A program made the position numbers and the translations under genes. From Clostridia bacterium (GTDB lineage Bacteria > Bacillota > Clostridia > Christensenellales > Aristaeellaceae), in contig JAFXZO010000081.1 in NCBI GenBank assembly GCA_017541205.1, positions 1 through 45,944 on the forward strand: a stretch of DNA of 45,944 nt, written 5' to 3'. Positions 9,111-18,337 of the stretch are shown here, one piece after another (within the stretch, counting starts at the first letter, position 1; each line of letters begins with the position of its first letter). The notes beneath the pieces were generated by a model, which was not told where the DNA came from, did no database searches, and worked only from the letters and a program-made list of their open reading frames with translations.

Positions 9111-9136
9111 GCCGTGAAGCCGCCCGGCTTCACGGC
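9111..9136 (+). terminator. Intercistronic hairpin (attenuating terminator) between binding protein and permease
   Basis: GCCGTGAAGCC at 9111-9121 pairs perfectly with GGCTTCACGGC at 9126-9136 over a 4-nt loop, followed by a short T-rich stretch. Such hairpins commonly make the binding protein more abundant than the membrane subunits, by partial termination or 3'-end protection. Confidence 0.6.
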
Positions 9137-9163
9137 TTTCCATGTTTTACAGGAGGGGGCCGC

Positions 9164-9859
9164 ATGACCTTTTTCACCAACGCGTGGCAAACGCTGGAAA
9201 AATACTATCCTTTTTTTCTGGAAGGCGTTGAGAACACCTTGATCATCGCCTTTTTCTCCGTGTTCTTCGGCACGCTGCTGGGCATCCTGATGGCCATGGC
9301 CAGGCTGAGCAATATCAAGCCGTTCAAATGGCTTGCCACGGCGTATATCGAGTTTTTCCGCGGAACGCCCCTGATGGTGCAGCTGATGTTCATTTTCTAC
9401 GGCCTGCCCATGATCGGCGTCACGTTCCCGGACGTCCCCTTTATCGAAAACTTTCAGCGCTTCGCCGCCGGCATCGTGGCGATGAGCCTGAACAGCTGCG
9501 CCTACGTGGCCGAGGTGATCCGCAGCGGCATCCAGGCGGTGGATTCCGGACAGATGGAGGCCGCGCGCTCCCTGGGCTTCAAAAAGAGCCAGAGCATGAT
9601 GATGGTGGTGCTCCCCCAGGCCATCCGCAATATCCTGCCGGCCCTGGGCAACGAGTTCGTCACCGTCATCAAGGAAAGCTCCATCGTTTCCGTCATCGGC
9701 ATCGCGGATCTGATGTACCGCACCAACGGCGTCAAGGCCAAGAACTATAAGACGCTGGAATGCCTGTTCATCGCCGCGATGATCTATTTCGTGATGACGT
9801 TCGTCAGCAGCAGGCTGATCGCGCTGATGGAAAGGAGGCTGCGCCGTGGCCGCAAATGA
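9164..9859 (+). CDS. Polar amino-acid ABC transporter permease
   Basis: The 231-residue membrane protein belongs to the His/Glu/Gln/Arg permease family (BPD_transp_1). It has hydrophobic spans near residues 18-45, 60-80, 95-115 and 190-215. The EAA loop runs from [18 protein letters not shown], through which it contacts the ATPase. The SD AGGAGGGG precedes the ATG. Its 3' end overlaps the ATPase gene by 14 bases. Confidence 0.92.
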   Translation: MTFFTNAWQTLEKYYPFFLEGVENTLIIAFFSVFFGTLLGILMAMARLSNIKPFKWLATAYIEFFRGTPLMVQLMFIFYGLPMIGVTFPDVPFIENFQRFAAGIVAMSLNSCAYVAEVIRSGIQAVDSGQMEAARSLGFKKSQSMMMVVLPQAIRNILPALGNEFVTVIKESSIVSVIGIADLMYRTNGVKAKNYKTLECLFIAAMIYFVMTFVSSRLIALMERRLRRGRK

Positions 9860-10583
9860 GATGATCCAGGTCAGCAATCTGACCAAGAAATTCGGAAAGC
9901 TGACGGTGCTGGACAACATTTCCACCGCCTTTCGGGCGGGCGAGGTGGTCAGCATCATCGGGCCGTCCGGCGGCGGCAAAAGCACCTTCCTGCGCTGCCT
10001 GAACCTGCTGGAGGTCCCCACCTCGGGCCAGATCCTGTTCGACGGGATCAATATCTGCGATAAAAAAACCGACATCAACCTGCACCGGCAGAAAATGGGC
10101 ATGGTTTTCCAGCAGTTCAACCTGTTTGAAAACATGAACGTCCTTAGGAACCTGACCGCCGCGCCCATCAAAATCAAAAAGACGCCGCGCGAGGAAGCGG
10201 AGCAAAACGCGTTCAGGCTGCTGGACCGCGTCGGGCTTCGCGATAAGGCCGCCAGCTATCCCAGCCAATTGAGCGGCGGGCAGAAGCAGCGCATCGCCAT
10301 CGTGCGCGCGCTGATGATGGAGCCGGAGGTCATGCTCTTTGACGAGCCCACCAGCGCTTTGGACCCGGAAATGATCGGCGAGGTGCTGGATGTGATGAAG
10401 GCGCTGGCGGAATCGGGCATGACGATGATCGTCGTCACGCATGAAATGCGCTTTGCCCGGGAGGTCAGCGCCCGCACGCTGTTCCTGGAGGGCGGCCATA
10501 TCGAGGAGGACAAGCCCAGCCATCAATTGTTTGAAAACCCGGAAAGCCCGCGTTTGATCAGCTTCCTGAAAAAGGTCCTGTAA
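9846..10583 (+). CDS. Polar amino-acid ABC transporter ATP-binding protein
   Basis: The 245-residue ATPase has Walker [10 protein letters not shown], signature [15 protein letters not shown], Walker [14 protein letters not shown] and the switch His in VVTHEM. It powers the importer formed with the two preceding products. The GTG at 9846 follows AAAGGAGG at good spacing, inside the permease gene; an in-frame ATG at 9861 is the alternative start. GlnQ-like by length and motifs. Confidence 0.93.
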   Translation: MAANEMIQVSNLTKKFGKLTVLDNISTAFRAGEVVSIIGPSGGGKSTFLRCLNLLEVPTSGQILFDGINICDKKTDINLHRQKMGMVFQQFNLFENMNVLRNLTAAPIKIKKTPREEAEQNAFRLLDRVGLRDKAASYPSQLSGGQKQRIAIVRALMMEPEVMLFDEPTSALDPEMIGEVLDVMKALAESGMTMIVVTHEMRFAREVSARTLFLEGGHIEEDKPSHQLFENPESPRLISFLKKVL

Positions 10584-10682
10584 GGGGCCGGCTTTTCTCT
10601 CCCGCTTTTTCCCGATCCCCTGCGCGCATAATTTCCCCTCCCCGCGAATATGCATGGTCAGAAGCGATAGGAGGGAAGCAGC

Positions 10683-12215
10683 ATGGATACGGAGTGGATT
10701 CGGGAGAACATGGAAACGGAGCAGATCATTGCCGCCAAGCCCGCGCAGATTTCCGTGGAGGCGGAAGCGGCCCTGCCGGGCGGGCTGAGGGAAGAAGCGC
10801 GCGTCTATTACGCCGACGCCGCCGCGGCGCTGAGCGGCGGGGAGCTGGCGGGCAATCGGATCAATGTGGACGGGCGGATCACCTTTCACGTGCTGTACGC
10901 GCAGGGGGATCTGGCCAAGGTGAACGCGCTGGAAACCACCGCGGATTTTTCCCAGACGCTCGCGCTCAAGGAGGACGGCGGGCCCGGCGCGCCCATTCGG
11001 CTCCAGCCCCGCGCCCAGGTGCAGCACGTGAGCGCCAAGGCGTTCAACGGCCGGCTGCTGCTGCAGGCCATCGTGAACCTGAGCGCGGACGCGGCCGTGA
11101 ACCGAACCCTGTCCCTGATCAAGGACGTGGAGGAGCGGCCCGATATCCAGAAGCTGACCAAAACCGTTTCCATCCAGCGGACCGTGGGCGAGGGCGAAAG
11201 CCAGGCCCTCGTCAAAGAAGAATTTGAGCTTTCCGACGTGCTGGGCGTCAAGGATACGCTGTTTGCCAGCGCGCAGGCCCAGGCGGAGGATATTCTGGGC
11301 GGCGCGGACGGCCAGGCCACCGTGACCGGGACCGTCACCATCGACGCCTTTCACGTATCCTCCCTGCCGGGCCGTCCCCTGGTCTATACCCGCCATACCA
11401 TGCCCTATGAGCAGCAGGTGCTATTATCCGGCGCGCTGGGCACGGCCCTGGCCGCGCAGACGGCGGTGCGGGATGTGGCGGTGCTCTCCCAGGACGGCGA
11501 AAACGGCAAGATCATGCGGGCGGAGATCCAGCTGTCCACCGCCCTCACCGCCGTGGAAGACAGCGAAACGACCTTGCTCCAGGACGTGTTCACCACCCAG
11601 GGCAGCGCCGTGGAAACCCGCAGGCAGCAGGTGCTGCTCCGCAGCGGCGCGGTGAACGAAACGGCGGCGGAAAGCGGCCGCCTCTCCCTCACCCTGCCCG
11701 AGGGCAGCCCGCGCATGAAAACCGCCCTGCTCGGCTTTCTGCGCCCCGTGCTGATCCATGCGGAAAGGCAAAAGGACAAACTCAGCGTGGACGGCGTGAT
11801 GGACGCGACCCTGATTTACCTGACCGACGACAGCGAGATCCCCGTATCCGTGCAGATGGAAGAGCCCTTTCACGCCGCGTTTTCCACGCAGGCCCTGCCC
11901 GAGGACCACCTGGCGCTCAGCTGCGCGCAGGTCGAGCCCAGCGCCGTCACCGGCGACCGGGCGGAGATGAAATACATCCTCTATTTGCAGGCCGACGGCG
12001 TGCGCAGGAAGGAAGCCGAGGTGCTGACCGAGGCGGTGGAATCCCCCGCGCCGGACATGGAAAAGGGCATCATCCTCTATTACCTCCAGCCCGGCGAAAC
12101 CGTTTGGGACATCGCCAAGCGCTACCGGGTGCCGCTGGAGGAAATCACCCATCTGAACCCCGGCCTCGGCGCGGACCCTGCCCCCGGCGCCGCCGTGCTG
12201 ACCTTCAAGCGATAA
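10683..12215 (+). CDS. sipL: SipL-like spore coat/cortex morphogenesis protein (DUF3794/SPOCS repeats plus LysM)
   Basis: The 510-residue product has three beta-rich DUF3794 (SPOCS) regions, roughly residues 30-150, 170-300 and 330-440, and a C-terminal LysM motif (YYLQPGETVWDIAKRYRV, ending in LNPGL). This architecture and length match SipL, the clostridial partner of SpoIVA; in C. difficile the SipL LysM domain binds SpoIVA so that the coat attaches to the forespore. The SD AGGAGGGAAGCAGC leads into the ATG. It stands alone and ends in its own terminator. I could not identify a convincing sigma-E promoter. It implies a spore-forming lineage, though one gene does not prove that the organism sporulates. 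Confidence 0.82.
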   Translation: MDTEWIRENMETEQIIAAKPAQISVEAEAALPGGLREEARVYYADAAAALSGGELAGNRINVDGRITFHVLYAQGDLAKVNALETTADFSQTLALKEDGGPGAPIRLQPRAQVQHVSAKAFNGRLLLQAIVNLSADAAVNRTLSLIKDVEERPDIQKLTKTVSIQRTVGEGESQALVKEEFELSDVLGVKDTLFASAQAQAEDILGGADGQATVTGTVTIDAFHVSSLPGRPLVYTRHTMPYEQQVLLSGALGTALAAQTAVRDVAVLSQDGENGKIMRAEIQLSTALTAVEDSETTLLQDVFTTQGSAVETRRQQVLLRSGAVNETAAESGRLSLTLPEGSPRMKTALLGFLRPVLIHAERQKDKLSVDGVMDATLIYLTDDSEIPVSVQMEEPFHAAFSTQALPEDHLALSCAQVEPSAVTGDRAEMKYILYLQADGVRRKEAEVLTEAVESPAPDMEKGIILYYLQPGETVWDIAKRYRVPLEEITHLNPGLGADPAPGAAVLTFKR

Positions 12216-12219
12216 AGCC

Positions 12220-12254
12220 CGCCCCTTTTCTCAATGGGAGAAAGGGGGTTTTCT
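12220..12254 (+). terminator. Intrinsic terminator after the SipL-like gene
   Basis: CCCCTTTTCTC pairs with GAGAAAGGGG around a short AATGG loop with one bulged T, followed by TTTTCTGT. Confidence 0.75.
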
Positions 12255-12341
12255 GTATCTTGAACGGACCGCACAAAGGGCCTTTTCCGCCGCATCCCTT
12301 GTCATTTGAGGCGCAAAAACGTATAATTTGGCCGCTTGCTC

Positions 12342-12370
12342 TTGCGAAAGCAAAAGCGGGCTGGTATGAT
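12342..12370 (+). promoter_or_regulatory. Sigma-A promoter of the ABC exporter operon
   Basis: TTGCGA at 12342-12347, 17 bp, TATGAT at 12365-12370 with an extended TGG just before it; the ATG follows at 12403. Confidence 0.6.
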
Positions 12371-12402
12371 AGTATCCGAAAGAAACAGGGAGGTAAACAC
12401 CC

Positions 12403-13140
12403 ATGATCGATTTACAGAGCATCACCAAAACCTACGCCAAATCCGGCGCGAAGGCCGTGGACGACCTGACGCTGCACGTGGACGGCGGCGAACTGTTCGG
12501 CTTTATCGGTCCCAACGGCGCGGGCAAAACCACCACCATCAAGCTGATGACGGGCATCCTTGCGCCCGATCAGGGCACGGTGACCATGGCCGGCCACCGC
12601 ATGGATGAGGACCGCCTCGCGGCCCAGCGGCTGATCGGCTTCGTGCCCGACGGCAACGACCTGTACGACCGCCTCTCCGGCATGGAATACCTGAACTTTA
12701 TGGCGGATATTTACCAGGTGGACGCCCAGCACCGCAAGCAGCACATCGAAAAATACCTGGACATCTTTTCCCTGGAGGACGCCGTCAACAACCAGATCCG
12801 CTCCTACTCCAAGGGCATGAAGCAAAAGCTGGTGGTGATCGGCGCGCTGATCCATAACCCGCCGATCTGGATCCTGGACGAGCCGCTGGGCGGATTGGAC
12901 CCCCGCGCGGCGCATCTGCTCAAAGAAGAAATGATCCGCCACTGCAACGCGGGCAACACCGTATTCTTTTCCACCCATGTGCTGGAAGTGGCCGAAAAGC
13001 TGTGCACAAGGATCGGCCTGATCGTGCACGGAAGCCTGAAAGCCCAGGGCACGCTGGATGAACTGCGTTCCGGGGAAGTGGGCGCGAGCCTGGAAGAATT
13101 GTTCCTGGAGCTGACCGACGATGGAGGCGAAATCGCATGA
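12403..13140 (+). CDS. ABC transporter ATP-binding protein (exporter type)
   Basis: The 245-residue ATPase has Walker A GPNGAGKTTTIKLMTG, the signature YSKGMKQKL and Walker B WILDEPLGGLDP, then FFSTHVLEVAEKLC with the switch His. The pattern is that of CcmA/DrrA-type exporters of peptides, drugs or lipids. The SD AGGGAGGT precedes the ATG. The gene overlaps the permease gene by ATGA, so the pair should form one transporter. Substrate unknown. Confidence 0.9.
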   Translation: MIDLQSITKTYAKSGAKAVDDLTLHVDGGELFGFIGPNGAGKTTTIKLMTGILAPDQGTVTMAGHRMDEDRLAAQRLIGFVPDGNDLYDRLSGMEYLNFMADIYQVDAQHRKQHIEKYLDIFSLEDAVNNQIRSYSKGMKQKLVVIGALIHNPPIWILDEPLGGLDPRAAHLLKEEMIRHCNAGNTVFFSTHVLEVAEKLCTRIGLIVHGSLKAQGTLDELRSGEVGASLEELFLELTDDGGEIA

Positions 13141-14801
13141 CGGGCTTTTTTCCCTTGCTGCGGCTGCAGCTGCTGTCCAGGTTTTCGGGCCTCAAGCCCC
13201 GCAACCTGGCAGCGTCGCTGAAAGAAAAGAAGGGCCGCACCATCGCGTATATGATCCTCTATCCGGTGCTGTTCCTCTATCTTGGCGCGATGCTGATCAT
13301 CGTGGAAAGCAAGATCCTGGACGTGATGGTGCAGCTTGGCATGCCGGATCTGCTGCTGAGCATGGCGGTCATGATGTCCATGGTGGGCACGCTGATCCTC
13401 TCCTTCTTCTTTATCATGAGCTCGCTCTACTTTGGCCGGGACGCCGCGTTCATCGCCGCCCTGCCGGTGAAGCCCCGCACGGTGCTTTCCGCGAAGCTCG
13501 CCCAGGTCTGGATCAGTGAGACGGGCATCAACGCCCTGATCATCCTGCCCGCCTGCATCATGTACGGCCTCAGGGTCGGCGCGGAGGCTGCATTCTATGT
13601 GCGCATGCTCCTGGTGTGGATCGTGATCGCCATGCTGCCCATCGCCATCGTGAGCTTCCTTTCCACCCTGCTGATCCGGCTTTCGTCCCTGTGGAAGCAC
13701 CGGGATATGATCGCTACCGTCGGCGGCATCATTTTCCTGATCGCCTATTTCTACCTGGCCGGCATGATGGGCGGCCTGTCCGGGAATGCCAGCGCGGGCG
13801 GGGACATGATCATGCAGTTCATGGCCCAGAATTCCACCCGCATCGACGCCCTGACCCGCATGTTCCCCCCGGCCTCCTGGGCCGCGAAGGGGCTGCTGGG
13901 CGACTGGCGCATGCTGCTCCTGTTCATGGGCGTGAGCATTGCCGCCATGGCGCTGGTGATCTGGCTGCTGGGCTATGGGTACAGGAAGCTGTCCCTCCTG
14001 CAGACCGAAACGCCCACCGTCACCCGCAAAAAAGGAAGCGTCAAGGCTTCCTTCGCTTCCGGCTCCGCGTTCCGCGCCTGCTGCCAGCGGGAGATCCGCC
14101 AGATCCTGCGCGTGCCCTCCTACGCGATGAACATCCTGCCCATTTCCTTTATGCCGCTGATCATGGTGGTCATGATAACCATGATTACCAGCAGGGGCCT
14201 GAGCGGCGAAGGCACCTCGCTGATGGACGAGCTGGCCGGCGTGAGCGGCACGATCATCCTGGCCGCGCTGACCGCCTTGATGGCCTACATGGGCGGCATG
14301 AACACCGCCCTTTCCACCGCCGTCACGCGCGAGGGCAAGGGCCACGACTATATGACTGCCCTGCCCGTATCCAGCAAAACCATCGTGATGGCGAAATTCG
14401 CCGTGGGCTACGCCCTGTCCATCCTGGGCGTATTGCTTGCCAGCGCTGCGCTCATGGTGCTCTTCCCCGCCTTTAAGGTGCATGCCGCCCTGGCGTTCGT
14501 GCTTTGCGCGCTGTTCGACTTCACCACCTCCTGCCTCGCCCTGGGGCGCGACGTGGCGCATCCGCGGCTCGACTGGGTCACGGAGCAGGAAGCGGTCAAG
14601 CAGTCCTTCGGCGTGCTCATCGCCATGCTGATCGGCTGGGCCATCCTGGTCGGCCTGGCCCTGCTCTCCTACTTCCTGATCCGCTGGGGCATAGAAATGC
14701 TCCCCTACTTCGGCATCATGGCGGCGCTGCTGCTCCTGGGCGCGTTCATCGCGTTCCGGTACCTAAAGAAAACCGCGGAAACGAAATACTGCCAGGGCTG
14801 A
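13137..14801 (+). CDS. ABC exporter membrane subunit
   Basis: The 554-residue protein is strongly hydrophobic with about 12 predicted membrane segments in two halves, including YMILYPVLFLYLGAMLII, VMMSMVGTLILSFFFIM and a C-terminal cluster near residues 480-540. A soluble stretch near residues 290-330 separates the halves. It resembles the large ABC-2-like permeases that Firmicutes encode beside CcmA-type ATPases. Its start overlaps the ATPase stop, and a terminator follows. The transported compound is not indicated. Confidence 0.82.
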   Translation: MTGFFPLLRLQLLSRFSGLKPRNLAASLKEKKGRTIAYMILYPVLFLYLGAMLIIVESKILDVMVQLGMPDLLLSMAVMMSMVGTLILSFFFIMSSLYFGRDAAFIAALPVKPRTVLSAKLAQVWISETGINALIILPACIMYGLRVGAEAAFYVRMLLVWIVIAMLPIAIVSFLSTLLIRLSSLWKHRDMIATVGGIIFLIAYFYLAGMMGGLSGNASAGGDMIMQFMAQNSTRIDALTRMFPPASWAAKGLLGDWRMLLLFMGVSIAAMALVIWLLGYGYRKLSLLQTETPTVTRKKGSVKASFASGSAFRACCQREIRQILRVPSYAMNILPISFMPLIMVVMITMITSRGLSGEGTSLMDELAGVSGTIILAALTALMAYMGGMNTALSTAVTREGKGHDYMTALPVSSKTIVMAKFAVGYALSILGVLLASAALMVLFPAFKVHAALAFVLCALFDFTTSCLALGRDVAHPRLDWVTEQEAVKQSFGVLIAMLIGWAILVGLALLSYFLIRWGIEMLPYFGIMAALLLLGAFIAFRYLKKTAETKYCQG

Positions 14802-14815
14802 CCCCCCAACCAATT

Positions 14816-14852
14816 CGGCAGGAAGGCATACAGGTCTTCCTGCCGTTATTTT
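14816..14852 (+). terminator. Intrinsic terminator of the ABC exporter operon
   Basis: CGGCAGGAAG (14816-14825) pairs perfectly with CTTCCTGCCG (14836-14845), followed by TTATTTT. Confidence 0.88.
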
Positions 14853-14884
14853 GCCGCTTGAAAAACTTCCCGCTGCGAAAACCG

Positions 14885-14913
14885 TTGAAAAAATGAATGA
14901 AAGCATATATAAT
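14885..14913 (+). promoter_or_regulatory. Sigma-A promoter of signal peptidase gene
   Basis: TTGAAA at 14885-14890, 17 bp, consensus TATAAT at 14908-14913. It lies inside a possible upstream extension of the reading frame and so fixes the true start downstream. Confidence 0.85.
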
Positions 14914-14973
14914 AGGACAAGCGGCCTGCTGCGCAAAGCCGGAATAGCGCGCCGGGCCAGAGAGGAGCAAGGT

Positions 14974-15639
14974 ATGCAGACCGAGAAGAGCAAGGATTCC
15001 TGGGTGGCCAAGCAATGGGCCGCGCATAAAGTTCGCGCCGCGAAGGCGAAGGAAAAGGAAAAGAACAAGCCGCTGAAGCAGAAGATCCTGGAATGGATTT
15101 TTTGGCTGCTGATGGCGTTCGTGATCGCTTTCCTGATCCGCGGGTTCGTGATGGAGCCGATCCGCGTGGACGGCTATTCCATGACCAATACCCTGCAGGA
15201 TAAGGAAATCGTGCTGCTGTATAAGCTGCCCTATCTTTTGGGCGACGTGCAGCGCAACGATATCGTGGTATGCCGCTATCCCGGACGCGTCAATGAAAAC
15301 GGCGCGACGCAGATCAATTTCGGCGCGACGCTGTCGCTGGATGTGTATACGGCGTTCGTCAAGCGCGTGGTCGGCCTGCCGGGCGATACCATCCAGATCA
15401 GCGACGGGCATCTTTTCGTGAACGGCGAACAAGTGCCCGATCCCGAATACATGGCCAGCACGCCGCGGGATTACGGCCCCATCACGCTGGGCGATGACGA
15501 ATACTTCGTCATGGGCGACAACCGCTTTTCTTCCCACGACAGCCGCTCGAGCGACGTGGGCCCCCTCTCCCGCAGCGCGATCATGGGCAAGGTGACGCGC
15601 GTCCTGCTGCCCCTGAGCGCGTGGCGTTCGGTCAAATAA
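14974..15639 (+). CDS. lepB: Type I signal peptidase
   Basis: The 221-residue protein has a charged cytoplasmic N-terminus rich in Lys, Ala and Glu, then one membrane span (WIFWLLMAFVIAFLIRGFV) and the catalytic domain outside. The nucleophile Ser is in DGYSMTNTL, the general-base Lys in FVKRVVGLPGD, and box E is GDNRFSSHDSR. It removes signal peptides from secreted proteins, several of which are encoded in this window. AGAGGAG sits six bases before this ATG, and the promoter at 14885-14913 excludes earlier starts. A second, divergent paralogue lies at 40709-41269. Confidence 0.93.
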   Translation: MQTEKSKDSWVAKQWAAHKVRAAKAKEKEKNKPLKQKILEWIFWLLMAFVIAFLIRGFVMEPIRVDGYSMTNTLQDKEIVLLYKLPYLLGDVQRNDIVVCRYPGRVNENGATQINFGATLSLDVYTAFVKRVVGLPGDTIQISDGHLFVNGEQVPDPEYMASTPRDYGPITLGDDEYFVMGDNRFSSHDSRSSDVGPLSRSAIMGKVTRVLLPLSAWRSVK

Positions 15640-15659
15640 CCTGTTTTGCAGGCATCATA

Positions 15660-15690
15660 AGCCGTCTGGCCAAAAAGCCGGGCGGCTTTT
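15660..15690 (+). terminator. Intrinsic terminator after signal peptidase gene
   Basis: AGCCGTCTGGC (15660-15670) pairs over 11 bp, with two G-U pairs, to GCCGGGCGGCT (15677-15687), followed by a T run. Confidence 0.8.
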
Positions 15691-15725
15691 CGTCTGCCTG
15701 AGCCCGGAAAAACCGGCGGCCGGTA

Positions 15726-15754
15726 TTGATCCGCTTTGCGCCCTATGGTATACT
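15726..15754 (+). promoter_or_regulatory. Sigma-A promoter of rtcB
   Basis: TTGATC at 15726-15731, 17 bp, TATACT at 15749-15754 with an extended TGG. The expected transcription start is near 15761, about 40 bases ahead of the rtcB ATG. Confidence 0.75.
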
Positions 15755-15779
15755 ACGGATACATAATATGCGCAAAGCG
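15732..15779. promoter_or_regulatory. 10-bp inverted repeat bracketing the rtcB -10 box (candidate operator)
   Basis: CGCTTTGCGC at 15732-15741 is the perfect reverse complement of GCGCAAAGCG at 15770-15779. One arm fills the -35/-10 spacer and the other lies just past the expected start, so the two arms cannot form an RNA hairpin in the mRNA. This suggests a DNA-binding site for a dimeric regulator. The WYL proteins encoded downstream are the obvious candidates, by inference only. Confidence 0.55.
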
Positions 15780-15799
15780 CCCGAAAACGGAGAAACAGC

Positions 15800-17050
15800 A
15801 TGATCTTAGTTGAAGGAACGTATAACACGGCCAAGGTATATACCGACACCTGCGACGAAGCGACCCTGGCCCAGATCCGAAACCTGATGAACCAGCGCTG
15901 CGTCGAAAACGCCAGGATCCGCATCATGCCCGACTGCCACGCCGGGGCCGGCTGCGTGATCGGCACCACCATGACCATCCGGGACAAGGTGATCCCCAAC
16001 CTCGTGGGCGTGGACATCGGCTGCGGCATGCTGGCGACCCGGCTCAAGGAAAAGCGCATCGATCTGCCCAAGTTCGACAGCGTCACCCAGGCGGAGATCC
16101 CGGCGGGAATGAAGATGCGCTCAGCGCCAAGCAGCCAGGCCGCCGCCTTATCCGCCCAGGCGCTCGCCTGCTATCACAAGCCCAACTGCCGCGTATCGCC
16201 GGAGGTGTTTTCCCTGAGCCTGGGCACGCTGGGCGGCGGCAACCATTTCTGGGAATTGGACCGGGACGAGGAAGACAATATCTGGCTGGTGGTGCATACC
16301 GGCTCCCGCCGCAGCGGCAAGGACGTGGCGGAGTATTATCAGCGCGCCGCGTACGAATCGCTCAATTCCGTGGGCGAAAAACGGAAGGAAGCAATGGCCG
16401 CCCGGAAAAACGCCTTCATCCAAAAACTGCGCGAGGAAGGCCGTGAAAAGGAAATCAACAAACTGCTGCCCGCATGGCAGGCCTCGCTTCCGGAAGCAGA
16501 AATCTCCGTGCCCTACGAGGTCTCCTGGTGCGAAGGCGCGCTCTTTGACGATTATATCCACGATATGCGCATCATGCAGCAGTACGCGGCGCTGAACCGG
16601 CGCATCATCACCGAAACGATCCTGAAAAGCTGCCGCCTGCACGCCGAGGAGCAGTTCGAGACCGTGCATAACTATATCGATCTGGAGCAAATGATCCTGC
16701 GCAAAGGCTCCGTTTCCGCCAGGGCAGGCCAGCGCCTGCTGATCCCCATCAACATGCGGGACGGCGCGCTGATCTGCGAAGGGAAGGGCAACCCCGATTG
16801 GAACGAGTCCGCGCCGCACGGGGCAGGCCGCCTCATGTCCCGCGCCGAGGCCCGCTCCTCCATCTCCATGAAGGATTATAAAAACGCCATGAAGGGCATC
16901 TATACCTCCTGCGTGAACAAGGGCACGCTGGATGAATCGCCCTTCGCTTACAAGCCCATCGAGGAGATCGTCGCGAACATCGAGCCCACCGCGCGGATCC
17001 TCTCCCGCCTCAAGCCCATCTACAATTTCAAAGCCGGAGACGAGGACTGA
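15800..17050 (+). CDS. rtcB: RtcB family RNA-splicing/repair ligase
   Basis: The 416-residue protein has the RtcB active-site series: PDCHAGAGCVIGTT, VGVDIGCGM (Mn-binding Asp and Cys), SLGTLGGGNHF, VVHTGSR, HNYI, RKGSVSA and NPDWNESAPHGAGRLMSR, where the last His is the residue that becomes guanylylated. RtcB joins 2',3'-cyclic-phosphate or 3'-phosphate ends to 5'-OH ends, the ends left by ribotoxins and anticodon nucleases. It is shorter than the roughly 480-residue archaeal/metazoan form and fits the bacterial RtcB2-type group. No archease or rtcA gene is in the window. SD GGAG lies seven bases before the ATG. The WYL gene starts five bases after the stop, so the two are co-translated. Confidence 0.95.
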   Translation: MILVEGTYNTAKVYTDTCDEATLAQIRNLMNQRCVENARIRIMPDCHAGAGCVIGTTMTIRDKVIPNLVGVDIGCGMLATRLKEKRIDLPKFDSVTQAEIPAGMKMRSAPSSQAAALSAQALACYHKPNCRVSPEVFSLSLGTLGGGNHFWELDRDEEDNIWLVVHTGSRRSGKDVAEYYQRAAYESLNSVGEKRKEAMAARKNAFIQKLREEGREKEINKLLPAWQASLPEAEISVPYEVSWCEGALFDDYIHDMRIMQQYAALNRRIITETILKSCRLHAEEQFETVHNYIDLEQMILRKGSVSARAGQRLLIPINMRDGALICEGKGNPDWNESAPHGAGRLMSRAEARSSISMKDYKNAMKGIYTSCVNKGTLDESPFAYKPIEEIVANIEPTARILSRLKPIYNFKAGDED

Positions 17051-17055
17051 CCGCC

Positions 17056-18270
17056 ATGGCATACAGCGAATTGGTGAAGAACTTTGGCAGCATCCGGGCG
17101 TATCTGCGCTCGTTCTATGTGTACGGCTTCCAGCACCGCAATGAATACGATCTCAAAAGCGCCCGAAGCTACGATAACGAACGCCGCCGGGTGGAAAGCT
17201 GGCTGGGGGATTACATGCGCTTTGGCCAGGATGCAGAAGGGCGGCGGGTATTCCTGTCCGTGGACAGCCGCGCCATCCCGGAAAATCCCCTGTACCGGGC
17301 CTTCCGCGCCAAGTCCTTTACCGATCGGGATATCATGCTGCATTTTCATCTGCTGGATCTATTGTCCTATGGGGAGGGCCTGCCCATTTCCGCCATCATG
17401 GAAGCGCTGACGGACAGACTTTCGGAATTTGAAATGGGCGAGCTCCCGGATGAATCCACCGTGCGCAAAAAGCTCTCGGAATACTGCGCGCTGGGCCTCA
17501 TCCGAAAAGAAAAGCGCGGCAGGGAAACCTGCTACGCCTGCTCCCGGGATGAGACGGACCTCAAAACCTGGGACGCGGCCGCCGCGTTTTTTTCCGAAGC
17601 CGCGCCGCTCGGCGTGGTCGGCTCCTATCTGCGGGACAGGCTGGATGATCCCTTTCCCTCCTTTCGTTTCAAGCATCATTATATCCTGAACGCCCTGGAC
17701 AGCGAGATCCTGGCCGGCCTGTTTGCGGCCATGGCGGAAAACCGGCCGGTTTCCTTTTTCTCCCGCGGGCAATGGATGGCGGCGCTGCCGCTCAAAATCT
17801 ATATCGGCGCGCAGACCGGGCGGCAGTATCTGCTTTCGTGGTCGCCCCGGCATCAGCGGTTCTCCTTTCACCGGATCGATCTGATGGAAAAAGTCAAAAT
17901 GGAGGAGGCCATCCCGCTGCCCGAATCCCTGTCCCGAAGCATGGAAAACTATTGCAGCCACGCCTGGGGCGTTACCAGCAACAATTTCGACGCGCTGACC
18001 CACGTGGAAATGACCGTGCGGATCGAACCGGGCGAGGACCACATTCTCTCGCGCTTAAAGCGCGAAAAGCGCTGCGGAGAGATCACGCAGGCGGACGAAA
18101 CCCACTGGCGTTTTTCCGCCGATCTGTATGAAGCGCCCGAGATCCTGCCCTTCCTGCGCAGCTTTATCGGCAGGATCACCGCGCTCAAGAGCTCGGACCC
18201 GGCGCTGACCGAGCGCTTCTTTACGGACCTGAAGGCATTGAACGCCCTGTACGGATCCGATCCGGAATGA
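17056..18270 (+). CDS. WYL-domain transcriptional regulator (first of two)
   Basis: The 404-residue protein has a winged-helix-like region at about residues 95-165 (LSYGEGLPISAIMEALTD, then STVRKKLSEYCALGLIRK) and a WYL domain at about 205-300, with YLLSW in place of the WYL core and FSFHRIDLM following. A C-terminal extension covers about 310-400. WYL domains are proposed to sense nucleic-acid or nucleotide ligands and often control defence and RNA-repair genes. It begins five bases after rtcB with GAGGA as SD, so it is made together with the ligase. It probably regulates this locus in response to damaged RNA (inference). Confidence 0.85.
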   Translation: MAYSELVKNFGSIRAYLRSFYVYGFQHRNEYDLKSARSYDNERRRVESWLGDYMRFGQDAEGRRVFLSVDSRAIPENPLYRAFRAKSFTDRDIMLHFHLLDLLSYGEGLPISAIMEALTDRLSEFEMGELPDESTVRKKLSEYCALGLIRKEKRGRETCYACSRDETDLKTWDAAAAFFSEAAPLGVVGSYLRDRLDDPFPSFRFKHHYILNALDSEILAGLFAAMAENRPVSFFSRGQWMAALPLKIYIGAQTGRQYLLSWSPRHQRFSFHRIDLMEKVKMEEAIPLPESLSRSMENYCSHAWGVTSNNFDALTHVEMTVRIEPGEDHILSRLKREKRCGEITQADETHWRFSADLYEAPEILPFLRSFIGRITALKSSDPALTERFFTDLKALNALYGSDPE

Positions 18271-18337
18271 TGCGCCCGCGCCTTCGCTTTTCACGAAGGA
18301 CGATCCCTTCCTAAAAGCACACCGGAGGGAGACCGCC

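Noticed and set aside
9804-11396. 530-codon open frame on the minus strand
   Set aside because: Antisense to the amino-acid ATPase and SipL-like genes, which have clear motifs, SD sites and correct operon spacing.
12804-14561. 585-codon open frame on the minus strand, rich in His and Gln
   Set aside because: Antisense to the ABC exporter genes; the His/Gln/Gly-rich translation is typical of the reverse frame of GC-rich genes.
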